Source: CAWCGU01 sp963838095
Lineage (GTDB): Bacteria > Actinomycetota > Thermoleophilia > Solirubrobacterales > 70-9
Direction of reading: 5' to 3'
Length of the DNA stretch: 64,000 nt
NCBI GenBank assembly: GCA_963838095.1
Contig: CAWIPO010000009.1
Coordinates: 62,001 to 126,000, forward strand
In this document: positions 23,913 through 33,248 of the stretch, one piece after another
Layout of the letters: every line of letters begins with the position of its first letter
How positions within the stretch are numbered: the stretch's first letter is position 1
Program-made: the position numbers and the translations under genes
Notes under the pieces: model-generated
The model's database searches: none
Told to the model about the DNA's origin: nothing
What the model saw: only the letters and a program-made list of their open reading frames with translations

Positions 23913-24910
23913 TCGGTCGGCTCGGGTGTGGGTGAATCCTCAGACCCGGGGGTCTCGGTGGTCGTCACCTCGGATCCTCCCTCGGGCTCCGGAACGAACG
24001 AGCCGTGGATCAGATCGGCGCCCTCGGTTGCCTGGCGTGAGGCGCCTGGGTTGAGGAGGGTCGAGAGGTAGTACCGGTACGGCCCAGCCGCGCGCAACGT
24101 CACGTCGTAGGGAGCCGAAACCCCGCTTTCAGGCGGAGTGTTCGCGCGCAGGCGGACGACCGTGCCCTCCATCGTCGGCGCCGGGATTCGCTCCACGACC
24201 TCCGCGTTCCCCGCCAGCGACTCGAGCTGGGCTAGCGAGCGAGTCTCGAACTCACGGAACGTGAGCCCGGGGGCGCGCTCGATCCACAGCGTCGCGTCGG
24301 CGGAGCCGTCCACCGAGCTGGCCGAGAACGCGGCGCCGCCCTTCGCGGGGGTGCGCTCCCAGCCGGGGGGCAGGGCGAGCGAGAACCCGGGCTCGGTGAC
24401 GAAGATTGCACGGGTGCTGGCAGGCTTGTCGCTGTCAGAGACAGTCGCGGGCTGGGAGGTCCCGGCCTCGGGCGCGTCGGAGTCGCCGCCCTGGACGATC
24501 AACAGGATCGCCACCACCGCCGCGGCGGCGAGCAGGGCGCTCACCCACCGCCATGCGCGCGATTCGAGGTTCGGCAGGTGCGGCAGGCTCGGCCTGGGTA
24601 GGCCGGCGATCAGGGAAGACAGGCGTCGTGGCTTTCGCGGCCCGGCTTCGGTGGCGAGCGTCTGGGAGCGCGCAATCGCCTCGCCCGCGTCGAGGAGGCC
24701 GATCTCCTCGACCTGGCCGCACTCGTACGTGGTCTCGCAGTGATCGCAGACAACCCGCTGGACGACACGGGCCGGAATCCCCCGCGGCAGGCGGACGCGC
24801 GTCTCGGCTCCGCATTCGCCGTGGCGAACCCGGACGAGTCGCTGAAGGTCGTCAGCGGGGGGCTCGGGAAAGCCCCCGTTTCCGGCGCGCTTGTACATCC
24901 GCTTTGCCAT
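23909..24910 (-). CDS. Membrane-anchored protein with N-terminal Cys-pair motif
   Basis: 333 residues. Residues ~30-65 hold Cys in a zinc-ribbon-like order (GECG, VCDHCETTYECG). One membrane helix lies near residues 125-145 (WVSALLAAAAVVAILLIVQ), followed by an extracytoplasmic domain of ~170 residues (FSLALPPGWERTPAKGG, VVERIPAPTMEGTVVRLRA) similar in style to exported LpqN/DUF1795-like lipid-binding domains; this resemblance is loose. The tail is Thr/Pro/Glu-rich. It overlaps the next gene by 4 bases. Confidence 0.7.
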   Translation of the reverse strand: MAKRMYKRAGNGGFPEPPADDLQRLVRVRHGECGAETRVRLPRGIPARVVQRVVCDHCETTYECGQVEEIGLLDAGEAIARSQTLATEAGPRKPRRLSSLIAGLPRPSLPHLPNLESRAWRWVSALLAAAAVVAILLIVQGGDSDAPEAGTSQPATVSDSDKPASTRAIFVTEPGFSLALPPGWERTPAKGGAAFSASSVDGSADATLWIERAPGLTFREFETRSLAQLESLAGNAEVVERIPAPTMEGTVVRLRANTPPESGVSAPYDVTLRAAGPYRYYLSTLLNPGASRQATEGADLIHGSFVPEPEGGSEVTTTETPGSEDSPTPEPTE

Positions 24911-25116
24911 CGGTATCTGAGTTATTTACTTGAGCAGGCTTCGCAAATGGGACACCCGGCCTACTCCTCAGACTCTCATTCGTGTTCTGTCAGGGACGAC
25001 GTCAAGCCTAGTTCACCCGATCGGCGCCGTGTGGTTTGTTTCCAGGCGGAGAAACGACCAGTTGTGAGAGCCAGCTCACGCGCGGCTGAGGGCTGCTCTG
25101 GGACAATGCTCGCGTC

Positions 25117-26751
25117 ATGGGCGCGAAGTTGAGCCGGCTGGCGTCGGCCAAGATGCGATCCGACACCGGGGGGGTCCTCGGCTGGTGCTACCGCAAGCTC
25201 GGGAGCAACTACCCGATGGCGTTCTTCGTGCTCGAGCTGCAGACCGCGTTCCTAATCACGGCCGGCACGGTCGTCCTGTTCGCCGCCTACTACGACGCGA
25301 TCGCCGACGACTACGTCCCGATCTTCCTGATCGCGACCGCATTGACCGGCGTCGCGGTGCTGATCAACCTGGTCCGGACGATTCCGGTGATGCGGCCGAT
25401 CAACCGCTGGATCTCGGGCGATCGCTCGCCCGATTCGACGGCAGACGCCTGGAGGACGGCGGTGGGACTACCGGCAACGATCATCAAGCGCGACCTGTGG
25501 CTGCCGCTGTTCGTCGTTGCCATCCCGACGGCGATCGCGGTGGTGATCATCGTCGGGCTGCCCGTGCTCTCGTTCGTTCCGATCCTCACCGGCACGCTGG
25601 TCGCGCTCGGCTACAGCGGGATCATCCATTACCTGTTGCTGGAGCGCGGGATGCGCCCCGTCCTGCTCGACATCAACAGCCAGGTTTCCCCGCGCACGCA
25701 CGCCGACCTCCCGACCGCCTCGCTGCGCCTGCGGCTGATCGCGGCGGTGCCGCTGATCACGATCATCACCGGGTTCGTGGTCGCCGCGATCACCTCCGAT
25801 CAGTCGGGAGTCGCGCCGGAGCTGGACTTCACGCTCGCGATCGCCGTCGCCACCCTGATGGCGCTGGAGCTCGGCGTGCTGCTCTCGAAGACGATCCTGT
25901 ATCCGCTCGATGACCTGCAGCGCGCGACCGACCAGGTGCGCGCCGGCAACTTCGAGGTCGCGGTGCCGGTGACCACCGGCGACGAGATCGGCGAGCTGGC
26001 GGCGTCGTTCAACGAGATGGTGGAGGGTTTGGCCGAGCGGGAGAAGATCCGCGAGGCGTTCGGCACCTACCTGGACCGCGAGGTCGCCGAGTACATCCTT
26101 TCGGAGGCATTCCCCGAGGACGGGATGGAGGTGGAAGTGTCGGTGCTGTTCTGCGACGTCGTCGACTTCACCGCCTTCGCGGCCGAGGCAGATGCGACGC
26201 ACGTCGTCGCTTGCCTGAACGAGCTCTTCGAGGAGATCGTCCCGATCATCGCTCGCCACGGCGGCCACGTCGACAAGTTCGAGGGGGACGGGCTGCTGGC
26301 GGTGTTCGGCGCCCCCGAGCCGCACGATGACCACGCAGATCGAGCCACTCGCGCCGCGATGGAGATGGCCAAGCGGGTCAACGACGATGGCGCCGCCGGG
26401 CCGCTCCGGATCGGGGTCGGGATCAATTCGGGCCAGGTGGTCGCCGGCTCGATCGGCGGTGGCGGCAGGCTCAACTTCAGCGTCATCGGCGACGCCGTCA
26501 ACGTCGCCGCCCGCATCGAGGCCGCGACCCGCCACACCGGCGACGATGTGCTGCTGAGCGGGGACACCCTGCGTCGCCAGCGCTCGAAGTTCGAGCTCGT
26601 GCCGCGCGGTTCGCATGACCTGAAGGGGATCTCCGAGCCGGTCGAGCTGCACGTCCCGAAGGAGCGCGTCGGTGCGCTTGCGGGGGACCTGTTCCCCGTT
26701 CCGGGCGGCACGGTCGCCCCCGATAAGCCCGCCGCCAGGGCGCCTGGCTAG
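25117..26751 (+). CDS. Membrane-bound class III adenylate cyclase with HAMP domain
   Basis: 544 residues. Six or so membrane helices in residues ~30-260 are followed by a HAMP domain (ILYPLDDLQRATDQVRAGNF, GDEIGELAASFNEM) and a class III cyclase domain from about residue 335. The two metal-binding Asp are in LFCDVVDFT and in FEGDGLLAVFG. Substrate-selecting residues are Lys (VDKFEGDG) and Asp (VIGDAVNVAAR), the adenylate type. Transition-state Asn and Arg are in the same motif. It should make cAMP on the inner membrane face in response to a membrane signal. A two-helix membrane protein follows after 10 bases. Confidence 0.92.
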   Translation: MGAKLSRLASAKMRSDTGGVLGWCYRKLGSNYPMAFFVLELQTAFLITAGTVVLFAAYYDAIADDYVPIFLIATALTGVAVLINLVRTIPVMRPINRWISGDRSPDSTADAWRTAVGLPATIIKRDLWLPLFVVAIPTAIAVVIIVGLPVLSFVPILTGTLVALGYSGIIHYLLLERGMRPVLLDINSQVSPRTHADLPTASLRLRLIAAVPLITIITGFVVAAITSDQSGVAPELDFTLAIAVATLMALELGVLLSKTILYPLDDLQRATDQVRAGNFEVAVPVTTGDEIGELAASFNEMVEGLAEREKIREAFGTYLDREVAEYILSEAFPEDGMEVEVSVLFCDVVDFTAFAAEADATHVVACLNELFEEIVPIIARHGGHVDKFEGDGLLAVFGAPEPHDDHADRATRAAMEMAKRVNDDGAAGPLRIGVGINSGQVVAGSIGGGGRLNFSVIGDAVNVAARIEAATRHTGDDVLLSGDTLRRQRSKFELVPRGSHDLKGISEPVELHVPKERVGALAGDLFPVPGGTVAPDKPAARAPG

Positions 26752-26761
26752 GGTCTCCCGG

Positions 26762-27220
26762 GTGAGGCTGTTCGTCGCAGCGGGGATCCTGGCGCTGATC
26801 GCCGGCGTCGCGCTGATCGTCGCCGAGAAGCCAGTCGCCGGGGCGCTGCTGCTGGTGGCAGGCATGGCGATTGAGGCGCTCGCCGCGCTGATCTCGTTCG
26901 TCCGCGGCGCCCACGACACGGTCCGCGAGTGGGCCCCGATCATCACCGGCGGCGTTCCACAGTCGGCGCGAGTCGTGTCGGTGACGCCGCCGTCGAGCGT
27001 CATCTTCAGCCCCGAAGCGGCGATCGAAGTGGAGCTCACCGGCAAGGACGGAAACATGGCGACCGTCGAGCGCGAGCTGCCCGTACCACGCTTGGCGGCC
27101 GTGGGCTGGAAGCTGACGCGAATGACCCCCTGGAAGACTCCCGAACGCTTCGACTTCGAGCGCCAGCTGCAGCTGGAACTGCGAACGGATAAGGAGGCGG
27201 CGGAAGCCGCGAGCGCCTGA
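26762..27220 (+). CDS. Two-helix membrane protein with C-terminal soluble domain
   Basis: 152 residues from a GTG at 26762, chosen because the earlier part of the frame lies inside the cyclase gene. Two adjacent membrane helices (LFVAAGILALIAGVALIVAE and PVAGALLLVAGMAIEALAALI) precede a ~100-residue soluble domain (IEVELTGKDGNMATVEREL, WKTPERFDFERQ). No family recognised. Its position 10 bases behind the adenylate cyclase suggests co-expression. Confidence 0.65.
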   Translation: MRLFVAAGILALIAGVALIVAEKPVAGALLLVAGMAIEALAALISFVRGAHDTVREWAPIITGGVPQSARVVSVTPPSSVIFSPEAAIEVELTGKDGNMATVERELPVPRLAAVGWKLTRMTPWKTPERFDFERQLQLELRTDKEAAEAASA

Positions 27221-27327
27221 GAGTCGTTGGCGGTTTCGCGCCCAGCTCGGGCGCCTCCGAGCGACGAAACGCACACGGATAGCACCGAGAGGGGGGCACC
27301 CGTCGAGTTTTCCGACTTTGGGTCGGT

Positions 27328-28144
27328 ATGCGACCCATATCCGGAAAAGTCGAGCGCGGTGCACGTGAGCGGGCCGTTTCTGCCCTCGCGGCGCAGCAGC
27401 ACGGTGTGCTCACGCGGGAGCAGCTCCTAGGTTTGGGCGCAAGCCCAGAGGCGATCAAGAGGTGGCTGCGCGCGGGTCGTCTGCACCCGCTGCACCGCGG
27501 CGTCTACCTGCTCGGTCACTCCGTCCTTCCCCCGCTCGCCCGAGAGATGGCAGCGGTTTTGGCCTGCGGTCCACACGCACTACTCGAGTCACACAAGCGC
27601 GGCGTTCCTGTTGAAACTGCTTCCCCCACCCGGCAATTCCGCCCGCGTCACCGTCACCGCCGTCGGCAAGACCGTGAGCAGACCGGGCATCAGCGTTTAC
27701 CGAGTCGGCCACATCGACCCCCAGGAGCGCCGCATCCACAAGCGGATCCCGCACACAAGCCCCGCGAGAACGCTCCTGGACCTGGCGGCCGATCAGCCGC
27801 CGATCGAGCTCGAGCGGATGGTTACCGAGGCCAAGCACCGAAACCTCGTCCGCGACTCTCAGCTGCGCGACGTCCTCGAGCGCCACCCTCAGCCCGGAGC
27901 CCGAGACGAATGTCAACTTCGGCCCCTACGAGCTCGACTTCTACTGGCGTGAGCAGCGGCTGGTGGTCGAGGTCGACGGCTTCCGCTCCCACTCCAGCCG
28001 GGCGTCGTTTGAGAGCGACCGCCGCCGCGACGCCGAGCTCTTGGCCGATGGCATTCGCACAGCCCGAGTCACCTGGGAGCACCTCTGCGACGAACCCGAC
28101 CGGTCGCCTACCGCCTCGAACGCTCCCTCTCGGTGCGGGCGTAG
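27328..28144 (+). pseudogene. AbiEi-like N-terminus plus DUF559 nuclease-like C-terminus, broken by three frameshifts
   Basis: Four pieces in three frames make one recognisable protein. First comes an AbiEi/type IV antitoxin-like winged-helix start (QQHGVLTREQLLGLG, GRLHPLHRGVYLLGH, MAAVLACGPHALL). After a shift near 27600 follow LLKLLPPPGNSARVTV, HIDPQERRIHKRIP and TSPARTLLDLAA. After a second shift near 27900 comes the PDDEXK-like DUF559 part (NFGPYELDFYWREQRLVVEVDGF, RRDAELLADGI). A third shift near 28103 gives the end AYRLERSLSV. Intact relatives are common, often multi-copy, in actinobacteria. Each break is a 1-2 base indel, so either decay or assembly error. Confidence 0.75.
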
Positions 28145-28172
28145 ACCTGCCGTCCGTTAGTCTCGCCTGCGG

Positions 28173-29816
28173 ATGGCCACCGCCGCCGAGACAAAGACCG
28201 CGCACGGAGGCAGGCTTGTCGCGCAGGCGCTGAAGTCCCGCGGCGTCTCCAAGCTCTTCACCCTCTCCGGCGGGCACCTTTTCTCGATCTATGACGGCTG
28301 CAAGGAGGAGGGGATCGACATCGTCGACACCCGGCACGAGCAGGCCGCCACCTGGGCCGCGGAGGGCTGGGCGAAGGCGACCCGTGAGCCCGGGATAGCG
28401 GCGCTGACCGCGGGACCGGGCGTCACGAACGGGATGAGCGCGATCGCCGGGGCGCTGTACAACAACTCCCCGCTCGTCGTCCTCGGGGGCCGCGCCCCCG
28501 AGATGCGCTGGGGATCCGGCTCCCTGCAGGAGGTCGATCACGTTCCCTTTGTCGCCCCGCTGACCAAGTCGGCGGAGACCGTCAAGGACCCGGCCCAGAT
28601 CCCGGCCGTCACCGCCGGCGCGATCGACACCGCGATCGAGATGCCGAGCGGGCCGACCTTCGTCGACTACCCGCTGGACGTCGTCTTCAGCGAGGCGGCG
28701 ACCCCTGTGCCCGAGCCGCCTGAGCGCTCTTCGAAACCGGCGGACGGGGCCGAGGAGGCCGCGATGCAGCTTGCAGCCGCCGAGCGCCCCGTGATCATGG
28801 CCGGCACCAATCTCTACTGGGCGCATGGGGAGGAGGGACTGCGCAGCCTGGCCGAGGCGCTGGGCATCCCGGTGTTCCTCAACGGCATGGGCCGCGGCTG
28901 CATCCCCGCCGATCACGAGCTCAGCTTCTCCCGCGCCCGTGGCGCAGGCTTGAAGGGCGCCGACGTCGCCCTCGTCGTCGGCGTCCCGATGGACTTCCGG
29001 CTCGGCTTCGGCGGCTCGTTCGGCGAGAAAACGAAGATCATCCGCCTCGACGCCGCGCCCAACACCCTGAAGGCAACCCGCCAGCCCGACGTCGAGCTGG
29101 TGGGCGACATCGCCGCGACCCTGGGGGAGATGGGGGAGGTGGCGATCGCCACCGGCTCCGGCCCCGAGCGCACCCGTGCCTGGGTCGACGAGCTCCGCGC
29201 TGCCGAAACCGAGAAACGCGAGGCCGAGCGCCCCGAGCTAGACGACGACCGCGCCCCTCTGCATCCGATGCGCGTCTACCGCGAGCTGAACGAAATCCTC
29301 GATCGCAACGCGATCGTGATCGGCGACGGCGGCGACTTCGTCTCCTACGCCGGCCGCGTCTTCGAGTCATACGAGCCCGGTTGCTGGATGGACCCCGGCC
29401 CGTACGGCTGCCTTGGCGCCGGCCCCGGGCAGGCGATCGGCGCTAAGGTCGCCCAGCCCGACCGCCAGGTGTGCCTGCTGCTCGGCGACGGCGCGTTCGG
29501 CTTCTCAGGCCTCGAGTTCGACACCATGGTCCGCCACGACCTGCCGGTTGTCGCCGTGATGGGCAACAACGGCATCTGGGCGCTCGAGCACCATCCGATG
29601 ATGTTCCTCTACGGCTATTCGGTCGCCGCCGAGCTCCGCCCCGGCACCCGCTACGACGAGGTCGTCAGCGCGCTCGGCGGTCACGGTGAGCTCGTCACCA
29701 CCCCGGACGAGCTGCGCCCCGCATTGGAGCGCGCCTTCGAGTCGGGCAAGCCGGCGCTGGTGAACGTCCTCACCGATCCCGAGGTCGTCTACCCGCGCAA
29801 GGCAAACCTGGCGTGA
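28173..29816 (+). CDS. Thiamine-pyrophosphate enzyme of the acetolactate synthase family
   Basis: 547 residues, full length. The TPP-activating Glu is in DTRHEQAATWAAEG, and the Mg/TPP signature is GDGAFGFSGLEFDT with MGNNGIW. AGPGVTNGMSAIAGALYNNS and the middle domain with GMGRGCIPADHEL are typical of acetolactate synthase, oxalyl-CoA decarboxylase and benzaldehyde lyase relatives. With no ilvN small subunit next to it, it is probably not the biosynthetic AHAS; the carboligase or decarboxylase substrate remains open. A strong hairpin follows the gene. Confidence 0.9.
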   Translation: MATAAETKTAHGGRLVAQALKSRGVSKLFTLSGGHLFSIYDGCKEEGIDIVDTRHEQAATWAAEGWAKATREPGIAALTAGPGVTNGMSAIAGALYNNSPLVVLGGRAPEMRWGSGSLQEVDHVPFVAPLTKSAETVKDPAQIPAVTAGAIDTAIEMPSGPTFVDYPLDVVFSEAATPVPEPPERSSKPADGAEEAAMQLAAAERPVIMAGTNLYWAHGEEGLRSLAEALGIPVFLNGMGRGCIPADHELSFSRARGAGLKGADVALVVGVPMDFRLGFGGSFGEKTKIIRLDAAPNTLKATRQPDVELVGDIAATLGEMGEVAIATGSGPERTRAWVDELRAAETEKREAERPELDDDRAPLHPMRVYRELNEILDRNAIVIGDGGDFVSYAGRVFESYEPGCWMDPGPYGCLGAGPGQAIGAKVAQPDRQVCLLLGDGAFGFSGLEFDTMVRHDLPVVAVMGNNGIWALEHHPMMFLYGYSVAAELRPGTRYDEVVSALGGHGELVTTPDELRPALERAFESGKPALVNVLTDPEVVYPRKANLA

Positions 29817-29854
29817 GGGCTGTCGCTGCGGCCGATCCTGAGCCCTGAAAGGGG

Positions 29855-29889
29855 CGAGCCCGCGGTGTGCATTGCACACCGCGGGCTCG
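29855..29889. terminator. Perfect 17-bp inverted repeat between convergent genes
   Basis: CGAGCCCGCGGTGTGCA is followed, after one base, by its exact complement. Weaker pairing (GCCGATC with GATCGGC) continues outside. It lies between the TPP enzyme (+) and Ppx/GppA (-) and can serve both as terminator, or be a dispersed palindromic element. Confidence 0.65.
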
Positions 29890-30014
29890 ATCGGCTTCCT
29901 CCTGGCGTCTAAGCAAACGGTCCCTTCGCTTTCGCGGAGGGGGGAGCGGGACCGCCGCGCGGCAGGATCTACCGCCGATCTTGCTTGCCGTTTACCCGCC
30001 CTTCGGGGGTCTAA

Positions 30015-30977
30015 TCACACAAATTCACGCAAATTGTGTGTTTCCAGCGCCACCCCGTGCAGCATGTCCCGCTCGGAGACCTCGATTTCGGTCAATCCGA
30101 ACGCCCGCATCGCCTGAATCAGGATCACGACCCCGGCGACGATCGTCGGCGCCCGCCCCGGCTGCAGCCCGGCTACCTGCTCGCGCTCGGCGAGCGGCAG
30201 CGACGCCAGCCTGGAGCAGATCCGCTGAATCGTCTCCAGCGCAATCGCATGACCGTGCACCTGCTCGGGGTCGAAGGGGTCGAGCTCGAGATCGATTCCG
30301 GCCAGTGAGGTCGCGGTCCCGGCGACCGCAATCCCGACGTCAGCCGCCAGCGGATGCTGGCAGTCGGTCGTCGCGGCGATCTCGTCGTGGACGTCGGAGG
30401 CCAGCGCCTCCAGTTCCTCCGGCGCGGGCGGGTCGTGCTGGATGTGGCGCTCCGAGTGGCGGACGACGCCGACCTGAAGCGAGTGAAAGTAGGAAACGTC
30501 GAATCCGGCACCGAGAGTCAGCTCGGTGGAGCCGCCGCCGATGTCAATCACCAGCGTGCGTGCGTCGCTGTCCCGCCCCGTGGTCGCTCCCGTGTACGTC
30601 AGCCCGGCCTCCTCCTCACCGCGAAGCAGCCTGGTGTCGATTCCGAAGCGTTCTCGCAGCTCGGCGACGAACGCCTCGCCGTTGGCCGCGTCGCGCACGG
30701 CGCTGGTGGCGATCGGCGCGACGACCTCCACTCCAAGCGGCTCATAGACGTCGACGAAGCCGGCAACCGCCGAACACACCGCCTCGACGGCCTCGGCTGA
30801 GAGCTGCCCGGACATCTCCAGACCTCGCCCGAGGCGAGTGACGAGGCTTCGCCGCTCGAGCTCCCTGACCTGGTTCCCGAGAACGTCCGCGACCAGCAAC
30901 CGGGTCGAGTTCGTCCCCAGGTCGATCACCGCGACGCGAGTCGGTGCCCGCTCGCCGGCCATGTGCCGCTCCTCCAC
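30015..30977 (-). CDS. Ppx/GppA family exopolyphosphatase
   Basis: 320 residues (or 315 from the ATG at 30962). An ASKHA-fold phosphatase: phosphate-1 loop VAVIDLGTNSTRLLVAD, phosphate-2 loop VIDIGGGSTEL, catalytic-Glu region RGEEEAGLTYTGA and adenosine-like motif GIAVAGTATSLAGI. It is the short, two-domain version that lacks the C-terminal HD domain of E. coli PPX. It hydrolyses polyphosphate and/or pppGpp. Divergent from the RTX gene; the tandem operator at 31016-31044 lies between them. Confidence 0.92.
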   Translation of the reverse strand: MEERHMAGERAPTRVAVIDLGTNSTRLLVADVLGNQVRELERRSLVTRLGRGLEMSGQLSAEAVEAVCSAVAGFVDVYEPLGVEVVAPIATSAVRDAANGEAFVAELRERFGIDTRLLRGEEEAGLTYTGATTGRDSDARTLVIDIGGGSTELTLGAGFDVSYFHSLQVGVVRHSERHIQHDPPAPEELEALASDVHDEIAATTDCQHPLAADVGIAVAGTATSLAGIDLELDPFDPEQVHGHAIALETIQRICSRLASLPLAEREQVAGLQPGRAPTIVAGVVILIQAMRAFGLTEIEVSERDMLHGVALETHNLREFV

Positions 30978-31015
30978 GCACCCATCCTACGAGGCGCCCG
31001 CCAGACGCGCCGCCA

Positions 31016-31044
31016 CCAACATTCGTTGGACCAACAAACGTTGG
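31016..31044. promoter_or_regulatory. Tandem palindromic operator CCAAC-N4-GTTGG, two copies
   Basis: Two 14-base sites, CCAACATTCGTTGG (31016-31029) and CCAACAAACGTTGG (31031-31044), separated by one base. They lie between ppx (-) and the RTX gene (+), 45 bases before the RTX start. A 15-base repeat period is not a full helical turn multiple, suggesting adjacent dimers on different faces. The binding protein is unknown. Confidence 0.65.
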
Positions 31045-31089
31045 ATGCCGATCAAGCCTGCGCCCCGCCGCCCGATGGGAAAGGCAGAG

Positions 31090-32019
31090 ATGCGAGTGAT
31101 CGGCGGGACAATTGCGACCGTGGCGCTGACGCTGGCGCTGTGCGCTCCTGCGCAGGCCCAGCGCGCGCCGGTGTGCGAGAAGCTCAAGAACACCCTCACC
31201 GACAAGCGCGACAGCGTCGACCTCGGTAAGGGGAATGACATCGTCACCGGACAGCGCGGCAACGACATCATCCGTGGCGGGCCCGGCAACGACATCATCA
31301 ACGGCGGACGCGACGACGACATCGTCTATGGCGGTGGCGGCGACGACATCGTCTGCGGCGGTTCCGGCCACGACGAGGTCTACGGCGACGAGGGCGACGA
31401 CGAGGTCTACGGGGAGGAGGACCGCGACTTTCTCGATCCCGGGCCCGGCGACGACTACGCCCTCGGCAGCGCCGGACGCGACCTCGTGATCGGCTGGGGA
31501 ATGTCGCCGGGTGGCGAGTACACCTGGAACGGGGTCGACGTGATCGACGGCGGCCACACCCAGGATCGCGTCGAGGGCGGCGGTCCCGACCGGATCTACG
31601 GGGGGGTGGAGGACGACATCCTTCGCACCCGCACCCCCGACGTCACTCCCCCGCTGATGGACGGAGGCTCGCAGAACGACACCATCTACGGCAGCTACGG
31701 CAACGACAACATCCTCGGCGGCGAGTTCGGCTACGACACCATCTACGGCAGCCTTGGCGACGACACCATCAATGCCGGGACCAACGACGACACCGTCTAC
31801 GGCGAAGAGGGCGACGACGTGATCCTCGGCGAGGACGGCAACGACTCGCTGTACGGCGGCGAGGGCGACGACGATCTCGACGGCGCCAACGGGCTCGACG
31901 AGCTGGGAGGCGGCGCCGGCTTCGACCGTTGCGACGGCGGCCTGCACCGCAACGTCTTCGACGCCACCTGCGAGCTCCTGTTCGGGACGGATCCCAGCGA
32001 GCAGTACCCGACTCGGTAG
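31090..32019 (+). CDS. Secreted RTX-type Ca-binding repeat protein
   Basis: 309 residues from ATG 31090, preceded by GGAAAGG. A signal peptide (GTIATVALTLALCAPAQA) is followed by Gly/Asp nonapeptide repeats of the GGxGxDxux type (GGPGNDIING, GGGGDDIVCG, GEEGDDVILG, GGEGDDDLDG), which fold as a Ca-loaded beta-roll outside the cell. Repeats fill almost the whole protein, with no enzyme domain. Four Cys (near the start, in the first repeat block and at the end) may close disulfides. Secretion by Sec rather than a C-terminal type I signal is indicated by the signal peptide. Function probably adhesive or structural. Confidence 0.85.
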   Translation: MRVIGGTIATVALTLALCAPAQAQRAPVCEKLKNTLTDKRDSVDLGKGNDIVTGQRGNDIIRGGPGNDIINGGRDDDIVYGGGGDDIVCGGSGHDEVYGDEGDDEVYGEEDRDFLDPGPGDDYALGSAGRDLVIGWGMSPGGEYTWNGVDVIDGGHTQDRVEGGGPDRIYGGVEDDILRTRTPDVTPPLMDGGSQNDTIYGSYGNDNILGGEFGYDTIYGSLGDDTINAGTNDDTVYGEEGDDVILGEDGNDSLYGGEGDDDLDGANGLDELGGGAGFDRCDGGLHRNVFDATCELLFGTDPSEQYPTR

Positions 32020-32023
32020 GGCC

Positions 32024-32962
32024 TTAGGCGGCGCTGTGCCAGCCGGCGAGCGACTCGTCGGCCGATAGCCGCTCGAGACCCTTCGCCTCCAGCCGCCGCG
32101 CCTGCTCCTGGGTGACGCCGGCCTCGCGGGCCGCGTCGCGCAGGGTCCTGGCCTGGCGACCACCGGTGCCGAAGCGAGCGCTGACGATCACGCGCTCCTT
32201 CTCGGGCAGGCGAGCCAATGCGGCTTCGACCGCCTGCTCCTGCTCGCGCTCCATCACCTCTTCCTCGAGGTCGGCGGTGCTCTCGGCGTGCAGCTCTCCG
32301 AAGGTGGTGTCGCCGTCGCCGATCGGTGAGTCGAGGCTCGTGGTCACCCTGGTCAGGTCACGCACGGCCATCACCTCGTCGAGCGGCAGCTTCGCCGCCT
32401 TCGCGACCTCCTCGTCGGTCGGCTCGCGGTCGAGCTTCACCGACAGCTCCGAGGTGAGCCGGTTCACGGTCCGCTCGCGCTGAGCGACGTGCGCCGGAAT
32501 CCGCACCGGCCGGCCGCTGTTGTCGAGGCCGCGCTGGATCGACTGCTTGATCCACAGCACGGCATAGGTGGAGAACTTGTAGCCACGGCGCCAATCGAAC
32601 TTCTCGGCAGCCCGGATCAGGCCGACCATCGCCTCCTGGACGAGATCGCCGAGATCGAGGCCGTGCCCCTGGTAGCGGCGCGCGAACTTGATCACGAGGC
32701 GCAGGTTCGAATTGATCATCCGCTCCTTGGCGGCGAGATCGCCGCGCTCGATCGCCTTCGCGAGCTCGACCTCTTCGGCCGCGGTCAGAAGTGGGTAACG
32801 CAGCGCCTGGTTGATGAACAGCTGCAGGCTGTCAGTCGTGTGCTCCGGGGTATGGTCGATCGTCCGGTGCTCACCGGTGGCTGGCTGCGTCTGGGTGTTG
32901 TGCTCGCCGCGTACGCGGCGTACGTCGCTGCGCGTCTCCGCAGCGCCTCTCTGACGAGGCAT
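32024..32962 (-). CDS. RNA polymerase sigma-70 factor, RpoD/SigA-like group 2
   Basis: 312 residues. Region 1.2/2 is present (DSLQLFINQALRYPLLTAAEEVELAKAIE in parts, DLVQEAMVGLIRAAEKFD, YKFSTYAVLWIKQSIQR), region 3 (PAHVAQRERTVNRL) and region 4 (LPEKERVIVSARFG, TLRDAAREAGVTQEQARRLEAKGLERL). The region 4 recognition helix TQEQARRLEAKGL differs from the housekeeping consensus, so this is an alternative, primary-like factor. The start is firm: AAAGGAGCAAAG precedes the ATG at 32962. It converges on the RTX gene with 4 bases between stops. Confidence 0.93.
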   Translation of the reverse strand: MPRQRGAAETRSDVRRVRGEHNTQTQPATGEHRTIDHTPEHTTDSLQLFINQALRYPLLTAAEEVELAKAIERGDLAAKERMINSNLRLVIKFARRYQGHGLDLGDLVQEAMVGLIRAAEKFDWRRGYKFSTYAVLWIKQSIQRGLDNSGRPVRIPAHVAQRERTVNRLTSELSVKLDREPTDEEVAKAAKLPLDEVMAVRDLTRVTTSLDSPIGDGDTTFGELHAESTADLEEEVMEREQEQAVEAALARLPEKERVIVSARFGTGGRQARTLRDAAREAGVTQEQARRLEAKGLERLSADESLAGWHSAA

Positions 32963-33248
32963 CTTTGCTCCTTTCGAGGTATGTCGTCCCTGCCCAAGCC
33001 CTTAGGCCCGGCCCCTGCCAAGCTTCAGAAAGTATAGCACCGTTTTGGGCGCCATGCGACCGAACCTGGCCCGGGTGGGAAACGAAACTAACCGCCGGGG
33101 TCTCGCTGGTTACATGCCCAAAACCGCGAACCTCGAACGTGATTCGGTCGCCTGAGGCTAAATCGTTGCTTTCACGCCTCTGCTAGCCATGCCTGGGCGG
33201 GATGCGGCCCTCGCCGCCAGCTGTGGCATAGGATCCCGCGCGCGCACG

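Noticed and set aside
25468..27402. 644-codon minus-strand frame across the adenylate cyclase
   Set aside because: Antisense shadow; low-complexity Arg/Asp/His content and no motif.
28173..29816. Calling the TPP enzyme IlvB
   Set aside because: No small subunit (ilvN) or ilvC adjacent, and family motifs also fit decarboxylases and lyases; symbol withheld.
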